Part shown: positions 60,101 to 64,000 of the stretch, in pieces
How the letters are laid out: every line of letters begins with the position of its first letter
Position numbering within the stretch: the stretch's first letter is position 1
Origin: Ulvibacterium sp965228935
GTDB lineage: Bacteria > Bacteroidota > Bacteroidia > Flavobacteriales > Flavobacteriaceae
Reading direction: 5' to 3'
Assembly (NCBI RefSeq): GCF_965228935.1
Contig: NZ_OZ245846.1
Span: 3,286,001-3,350,000 of the forward strand
DNA length: 64,000 nt
Notes under the pieces: generated by a model
Seen by the model: only the letters and a program-made list of their open reading frames with translations
Database searches by the model: none
Told to the model about the DNA's origin: nothing
Program-made: the position numbers and the translations under genes

Positions 60101-60557
60101 AGATGGGGCTATTCCGCTTACTGGCGTAAAATCGGTGGCTTTACAGGGAAGTACGGTTCCTTTTTCGGATAAGATAAAATCGGACGGTTTTACACCAATT
60201 GCCTTTAACGGGATGGATATGCTCATCCTTCCGGAAGGAGAGGGTTGGTTTGTCCTTGAGGATATTGATTTAAAGGGAGTCCGTTCCGCCAATCTTATGG
60301 CCGGATGGCAAGAACCCCCTAAGGCAGGACTTGATTTTGAACTTCGTTTAAATACTCCGGATGGCAAACTTCTTGGGAAGGGCAGTATGCCCACACCGGT
60401 GGCCGGACAACCTGGTGGAATGGTGCCTATTGTCTTCAATACGGCAGTAGATGTTAAGGCAGAGGAAATATACTTTGTCTACAAACCCAATGGTAAAGAT
60501 CGTGGTGCGGCGCCTGTGGCCTTAATGAATGTCTCTTTTGGCAGCGGAGCGCCTTAA
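57144..60557 (+). CDS. Giant lipoprotein: ThuA, sugar dehydrogenase, PKD and cytochrome c domains
   Basis: The 1137-residue lipoprotein (C20, GLMFMGC) combines several modules. ThuA-like domain about 30-245 (GGFVGVHAAADTEYDWG, HEFDGGRAFYTGGGHTEE). PQQ-type glucose/sorbosone dehydrogenase propeller about 260-690 (EEGLMGLQKDPNY, MGHRNPYRIS). PKD domain about 705-790. A class I cytochrome c about 870-950, with heme motif C878-KT-C881-H882 and a probable axial Met in EVVMPAHP. The last 180 residues are a beta-rich, probably carbohydrate-binding domain. Electrons from sugar oxidation could pass to the built-in heme within one polypeptide, so the protein may be a self-contained periplasmic sugar oxidase unit. 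Confidence 0.9.
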   Translation: MKKISFLAVLALAGLMFMGCGNKRKGEPKVLVFSKTMGFKHASIPAGIAAIQKLGEENGFAVDSTKNADLFTDENLEQYSAIVFLSTTGNILDHKQEAAFERYIQAGGGFVGVHAAADTEYDWGWYNKLVGAHFQSHPPGIPEADFIIKDMNFIATRHFTDSIWRRTDELYNYKKINPEVNVLMTVDESTYEGGTNGDFHPIAWYHEFDGGRAFYTGGGHTEESYSEEKFMRHVLGGIQYAIGDNLQLDYSKATTQIPPDIDRFSKVPLTVGEFFEPTEMAILPNHDVLIGQRRGEILVYSDATKELKEVAKLDVYHKTLNTPGVNAEEGLMGLQKDPNYAENHWIYVFYAPKGDESVNRLSRFKYKDGVFDLASEQKILDVGSQREICCHTGGSIAFDGNGLLYLSTGDNSTPFNEKDVKYVNSGYAPLNDIPGHQQYDARRSSGNTNDLRGKILRIKVNEDGSYDIPEENLFPVGMEKTRPEIYTMGHRNPYRISVDKKNGYLYWGDVGPDARADSLETRGHRGYDEMNQAREAGNFGWPLFIADNKPYVDYDYETGESGITFDPEKPINDSRNNTGLRELPPAQPAYVFYPYVDTNDFPQVGTGGRNAMAGPAYYSDMYPNGGGLPDYYDGKVIIYDWMRGWMKAVTLFKDGTFNKMEPFASDIEVNNLIDVEMGPDGRMYLLEYGSGWFRQNEDSGLSYIEYNSGNRPPLIDNLIVDHTSGKLPLSIKASVEARDREKDPVTYIWNLGNGEQRETQEPEISHTYSEAGEYKVSVEVKDNKGESAQSEVVSVVAGNSRPEVAIDLKGGNSSFFLQGVPVSYEVSVNDADGDPIDESNIFVSVDYMESLDEVNMSLGHQQVSAAVTGKALTQGMDCKTCHKEAEASIGPNYSDVAKKYIKDPNTMSYLQNKIITGGGGVWGEVVMPAHPNVTKSEARQITEYILSLAANVAEKQSLPVSGVLNPKPTKGANVMVLTASYTDNGTDGAIPLTGVKSVALQGSTVPFSDKIKSDGFTPIAFNGMDMLILPEGEGWFVLEDIDLKGVRSANLMAGWQEPPKAGLDFELRLNTPDGKLLGKGSMPTPVAGQPGGMVPIVFNTAVDVKAEEIYFVYKPNGKDRGAAPVALMNVSFGSGAP

Positions 60558-60573
60558 TTTAAAGGAAACATAT

Positions 60574-60616
60574 AACAGGTTTTTGGTAGAGTTTCCAACT
60601 TTTGCCAAAACCTGTT
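60574..60616. terminator. Bidirectional terminator between the fusion gene and the M1 peptidase gene
   Basis: AACAGGTTTT (60574-60583) pairs with AAAACCTGTT (60607-60616), and the stem extends as TTGG/CCAA with one bulged base. The loop is about 15 bases. The T-rich arms serve both strands, and the right arm reaches the last codon of the minus-strand peptidase. Confidence 0.6.
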
Positions 60617-62238
60617 TACTTACGCTCGGCCCTGATATAAAAGTTCCGGTCGATCTTAAAAGTCGATAATTCCCCTTGCAAAGCTTCCGTTTTCCACTCT
60701 TGGTTCGGAAAAAGCCAATGGGGCTTGTCTTCAACAAAGATTCGAACAGGCATATCAAAGCCCGATACAATATCGGTATATCTATAGGTAATGGTATCCC
60801 CCTCAATGGTATATTCCAATTTAGGAACCATGACGGTGCGCAGATATTGATTAAAAAAGGCGGACAGGTCTTTCTCCGTTTTCTCACTTAGATAATCCTC
60901 AATTTGCTGTGTAGTGACCGTTTGGTGATAAAAGTCCCTGTTGAGTCCACGTAGGGTTTTCCGCCATATATCATCGTCTTCCACAAGTTGCCGCAGCGTA
61001 TGCAGCATATTGGCCCCTTTGTAGTACATATCCCCGCTACCTTCATGGTTTACATCGTATTTGCCGATAATGGGACGATCGTTTTTAATGTTGGAACGGG
61101 TGCCGATTACATAATCCGCGGCGGCTTTTTTACCATGATAATAGTCTAGGAACAGGTTTTCGGAATAGGCGGTAAAACCTTCATGGATCCACATGTCCGC
61201 AATGTCCTTGTACGTAATGCTGTTCGCAAACCACTCATGTCCGGATTCGTGAATGATAATGAAATCGAACTTCAGGCCCCAACCGGTCCCTGAAAGATCT
61301 TGTCCCAAATACCCGTTTTGATATTTATTGCCATACGTGACCGAACTCTGATGCTCCATACCCAAATAAGGGACTTCCACCAGTTTAAATCCATCCTTGT
61401 AAAAAGGGTAGGGGCCGAACCAATGCTCAAAAGCCTTCATCATTTGGGGGACTTGCTGAAATTGTTTTTGGGCTTTGTCAAAGTTCTGTGGCAGTACATA
61501 ATAATCCAAGGTCAAAGGACCGGCAGCTCCCTGATAGATGGTTCCAAAATGTTTGTAATCGGCAATGTTTATGTTGACCCCATAGTTGTTAATGGGGCTG
61601 GCCACGAACCAATGAAAGGTTTTTGTGGTTTCGTCTTCCTCGATTTTAAGGAGTCTTCCATTGGAAACGTCCATAAGATTTTTGGGAACGGTAACACTAA
61701 TGGCCATGCTGTCCACTTCATCGTACATATGGTCTTTGTTAGGCCACCAAACGCTCGCCCCCAGACCTTGGTTGGATGTAGCTATAAAATGCTTGCCCCT
61801 GCTGTCCTTTTTCCAGGAAAACCCGCCATCCCAAGGGGCATTAACGGCTTCTTTGGGATATCCAGAATAATGAACGACAATTTCATTGAACTCCCCCGGT
61901 TGTTGGGATTTTTCCAGTTGTACAAAATGGGCGTTCCCATTGGAATCTACTTTCAGTTCCTTCCCATCCTGGGTCACTTTTTCAATGTTGAGCGGAGGTT
62001 GCAGGTCTACCTGTAAGGTTTGTTTAGGTTCCACAACCTTATAACGAATGGTATTGCTACCGGAAATATACTTGTTGTCCGGTTGTACTTCAACATCCAG
62101 ATGGTAGTAATTGAGATCCCACCAGGCACGCTCCGGGGTAATACTGCCCCGTAAAGTGTCCTGTTCGGTAAAAGTCTGACCAAAGGTGACCATTGATGTC
62201 AATACAACTATAAATGCCTGGAAATGTCTATTCTTCAT
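60616..62238 (-). CDS. M1-family zinc metallopeptidase, exported
   Basis: The 540-residue protein has a signal peptide (FIVVLTSMVTFGQ). The zinc site is H330-ESG-H334 with the third ligand E353 (ADMWIHEGFTAYSE), the standard spacing for the family. The exopeptidase loop is GMEHQ (293-297), the equivalent of GAMEN. The N-terminal beta domain (SGSNTIRYKVVEPKQTLQVD) and the C-terminal helical part are shortened compared with 850-residue aminopeptidases, as is common in Bacteroidota. It trims peptides in the periplasm. It ends at the shared terminator. Confidence 0.92.
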   Translation of the reverse strand: MKNRHFQAFIVVLTSMVTFGQTFTEQDTLRGSITPERAWWDLNYYHLDVEVQPDNKYISGSNTIRYKVVEPKQTLQVDLQPPLNIEKVTQDGKELKVDSNGNAHFVQLEKSQQPGEFNEIVVHYSGYPKEAVNAPWDGGFSWKKDSRGKHFIATSNQGLGASVWWPNKDHMYDEVDSMAISVTVPKNLMDVSNGRLLKIEEDETTKTFHWFVASPINNYGVNINIADYKHFGTIYQGAAGPLTLDYYVLPQNFDKAQKQFQQVPQMMKAFEHWFGPYPFYKDGFKLVEVPYLGMEHQSSVTYGNKYQNGYLGQDLSGTGWGLKFDFIIIHESGHEWFANSITYKDIADMWIHEGFTAYSENLFLDYYHGKKAAADYVIGTRSNIKNDRPIIGKYDVNHEGSGDMYYKGANMLHTLRQLVEDDDIWRKTLRGLNRDFYHQTVTTQQIEDYLSEKTEKDLSAFFNQYLRTVMVPKLEYTIEGDTITYRYTDIVSGFDMPVRIFVEDKPHWLFPNQEWKTEALQGELSTFKIDRNFYIRAERK

Positions 62239-62397
62239 TTTATATCTTGAGTATTAAAAAATAGAACTCCAAAAGTACTGGAATTTATCGTATCGTTTGT
62301 TTTGGGAGCTCGGTCCCCTTCTTGATTCCTTTGGAGAACTTTCAATCCAAAATATGTGCCATGATAATTTGGCGCATATGAGGTCCAAATCCCATCC
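62239..62397. other. Spacer upstream of the M1 peptidase gene
   Basis: The 159 bases between the trehalose gene end and the peptidase start contain the peptidase promoter region and the end of the trehalose gene transcript. No gene or clear hairpin was recognised. Confidence 0.35.
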
Positions 62398-64000
62398 CTA
62401 TTGTTTAGTTGCAAACCTTTTTAGCAGTTCCCTTACCTTTTTGGTATTCTCAACAAAGAACTTGGCTTGTGTCTTTTGTTGGCCCACCTTAACGGTTACC
62501 GCACTCTTTGGCAATTCCTGGAACATGAACTCGTCCGTCCAATCGTCCCCAATGGCAAAGACGAAGTCATAGTCATTTTCCCCTAAAACCCGAACGGTGG
62601 CCCTTCCCTTGTTCACGTTACTGCTTTTTACTTCCATTACCTTGTTTCCATTGAGAACGCTAATGTCATCATTGGCAATGAGACTGGTGAGGACAGTATT
62701 TAATTCAGTGGCCCTTAGATTTCCAAAATCGGGATCGGTTTTACGATAATGCCAAGCCAAGGAATAGTTTTTTTCTTCTATAAAGCTTCCCGGTGTGCGA
62801 TCTACAAAGGATTCCAATACCGGACGGATTTTTTCCATCCAATCATTTTTCACGTTTTCCAGCATGCGGAATGGTTTTCCATCATTGGAAATCCATACCC
62901 CGTGCTCTACGATCATATTATACTTTTTGGGAAGGAACCACCGGGTAAAGGTTTCCTTGTCACGACCGCTTACCAAATACATTTCAGTATCTTTTTGGTG
63001 ATGTATTTGATCTAAAAGTTGGTATAGTTCCTCATCGGGATTTGCCTTTTGGGGATCGTTATGAAATCCGGCTAGGGTTCCATCATAGTCCAGAAACAGA
63101 AGTCGCTTTTTGGCTGCGGTATAATCCTTTAAAACTCCATCGAGGAGATGGTTCGTCATTCTTTTGGAAATATTCCCCGCATCCCGATTTTTTTGGGCCC
63201 GTAGCGAGCTCATAAAACTATTGGCCCATTTTTCCACATTATAACGTTCCAAACGTTTTTGAAGCACTTGGTTCCTGGCTTGTTGTTCTTCCTTGGGCAT
63301 ATTGATGGCTGTGTACAATGTATCCGCAATTTGCTCAAAGTTGTTGGGATTGATCAATAAGGATTCGTTCATTTCGTTGGCAGAACCCGCCATTTCGCTA
63401 AGGATGAGCACCCCCGTTTTGTCGGTCCGTGTAGCGATATATTCCTTGGCTACTAGATTCATGCCATCCCGTAAGGGCGTGAGCCAGGCAATATCGCAGG
63501 AGGTATAAAGGTCTATGAGGCTGTCGAAGGGAAGCGATCGGTAAAAATACCAGATCGGGGTCCAGTTTACCGTAGCCAACTCCCCGTTAATTCGCCCTAC
63601 CAATTCGTCTACCTCTTTCTTGAGCAATTGATATTGTGGTACGTTGGATCTTGAGGGGACGGCCAAAATAATAAGACGGACTTTTTCCTTGTATTGGGGA
63701 TACTTGTTCAAAAAATACTCAAAGGCGTTCAAACGCTTGGCAATTCCCTTGGAGTAATCCAAACGGTCTATGGAGAGAAGAAACTTTCCGTCAGGTGTGG
63801 ACTTCTTGTGCTTGTTCAACCGTTGTTGCAAATCTGATTGTTTGTCCGGCTTCTTTTGGCTATGTTCCTCGGCCGCCTTACTGAATTTTTTGTAATCGAT
63901 ACCCATGGGAAAGGAATCGACCTTGATAATACGATTGTCCAGGTAAATATCATTGAAACTTACGTCCAGCCCCAATAATCTTCTCACGGAGCTCAAAAAA
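62398..64000 (-). CDS. Bifunctional trehalose-6-phosphate synthase/phosphatase (OtsA-OtsB), 5' part cut off
   Basis: The visible 530-odd residues continue past the right edge, so the N-terminal third of the synthase is missing. The synthase part shows DRLDYSKGIAKRLNAFEYFL, the LTPLRDGMNLVAKEYIA loop and VLILSEMAGSANEM, which bind UDP-glucose and glucose-6-phosphate in GT20 enzymes. The HAD phosphatase domain follows from about 290, with the nucleophile in LFLDYDGTLAG, YLVSGRDKETF and the metal motif FAIGDDWTDEFMF. The protein therefore makes trehalose-6-phosphate and dephosphorylates it to trehalose, an osmoprotectant. The order OtsA then OtsB in one chain is standard. Confidence 0.95.
   Translation of the reverse strand, partial: FLSSVRRLLGLDVSFNDIYLDNRIIKVDSFPMGIDYKKFSKAAEEHSQKKPDKQSDLQQRLNKHKKSTPDGKFLLSIDRLDYSKGIAKRLNAFEYFLNKYPQYKEKVRLIILAVPSRSNVPQYQLLKKEVDELVGRINGELATVNWTPIWYFYRSLPFDSLIDLYTSCDIAWLTPLRDGMNLVAKEYIATRTDKTGVLILSEMAGSANEMNESLLINPNNFEQIADTLYTAINMPKEEQQARNQVLQKRLERYNVEKWANSFMSSLRAQKNRDAGNISKRMTNHLLDGVLKDYTAAKKRLLFLDYDGTLAGFHNDPQKANPDEELYQLLDQIHHQKDTEMYLVSGRDKETFTRWFLPKKYNMIVEHGVWISNDGKPFRMLENVKNDWMEKIRPVLESFVDRTPGSFIEEKNYSLAWHYRKTDPDFGNLRATELNTVLTSLIANDDISVLNGNKVMEVKSSNVNKGRATVRVLGENDYDFVFAIGDDWTDEFMFQELPKSAVTVKVGQQKTQAKFFVENTKKVRELLKRFATKQ

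Noticed and set aside
61300..62016. A 238-codon open frame antisense to the M1 peptidase gene
   Set aside because: It overlaps the peptidase completely, has no start signal or family match, and reads as low-complexity Val/Gly/Phe sequence.
1..64000. CRISPR arrays, tRNA or rRNA genes, insertion sequences
   Set aside because: No regularly spaced repeats, no cloverleaf-like sequence, no rRNA segments and no transposase frames were seen on either strand.

Overview
The window reads as a chromosomal segment of a marine-type Flavobacteriia (Bacteroidota, probably Flavobacteriaceae). The evidence is moderate GC, many Lys/Asn-rich lipoproteins with short lipoboxes, LytTR/2TM signalling genes, flavobacterial DUF families, and promoters that fit the Bacteroidota TTTG-N19-TAnnTTTG pattern. 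I see no rRNA, tRNA, CRISPR array, insertion sequence or prophage. Genes are mostly on the minus strand. A DoxX gene is cut by the left edge and a trehalose-6-phosphate synthase/phosphatase gene by the right edge.

Region by region. 0.4-12.3 kb: GH26 mannanase, TfoX-like protein, an ECF42-type sigma factor with its DGPF (YciI) partner, an acyltransferase, a membrane-anchored AraC regulator, a Tat-exported TIM-barrel protein, and a GH78 rhamnosidase / EEP hydrolase / PaiB-like operon. 12.3-17.4 kb: an unusual minus-strand run of mostly exported proteins. It holds a DUF3500 protein, two 254-residue secreted proteins that each look internally duplicated, an O-methyltransferase, and NTF2-like and SnoaL-like lipoproteins. 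17.5-25.7 kb: signalling, with a TPR histidine kinase and LytTR regulator, a GHL10-type hydrolase, then a LytS-type kinase fused to a 2TM domain, three stand-alone 2TM proteins and a second LytTR regulator. 25.7-31.6 kb: a LETM1-like protein, DUF547, OmpW-like, YceI-like, YdeI-like and alpha/beta-hydrolase-OsmC fusion genes.

31.7-46 kb: two DUF2490 proteins with a large Asp-box propeller protein, a propeller-amidohydrolase, a DUF1569 protein, a DUF1549/LamG/DUF1553 protein, an isochorismatase-like lipoprotein and a polysaccharide deacetylase. 46-50.8 kb: two surface or secreted repeat proteins, a proline-rich micro-ORF with a good promoter, a 3-TM protein and a BLUF photoreceptor. 50.8-54.8 kb: a compact TetR / GMC oxidoreductase / gluconate-2-dehydrogenase-subunit-3-like / TIM-barrel operon, which resembles periplasmic sugar 3-oxidation systems; its promoter is overlapped by a perfect 12+1+12 palindrome. 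55-64 kb: amidohydrolase and YdeI-like pair, a giant ThuA / sugar dehydrogenase / PKD / cytochrome c lipoprotein, an M1 peptidase and OtsAB.

The overall theme is periplasmic handling of sugars and glycosides (mannan, rhamnosides, keto-sugars), with several local sensory systems. No SusC/SusD pair is present, so this is not a classical polysaccharide utilisation locus. The least explained parts are the exported tailoring-fold cluster (12.3-17.4 kb), the 2TM array, and the 118-bp inverted-repeat segment between the DGPF and sigma genes.
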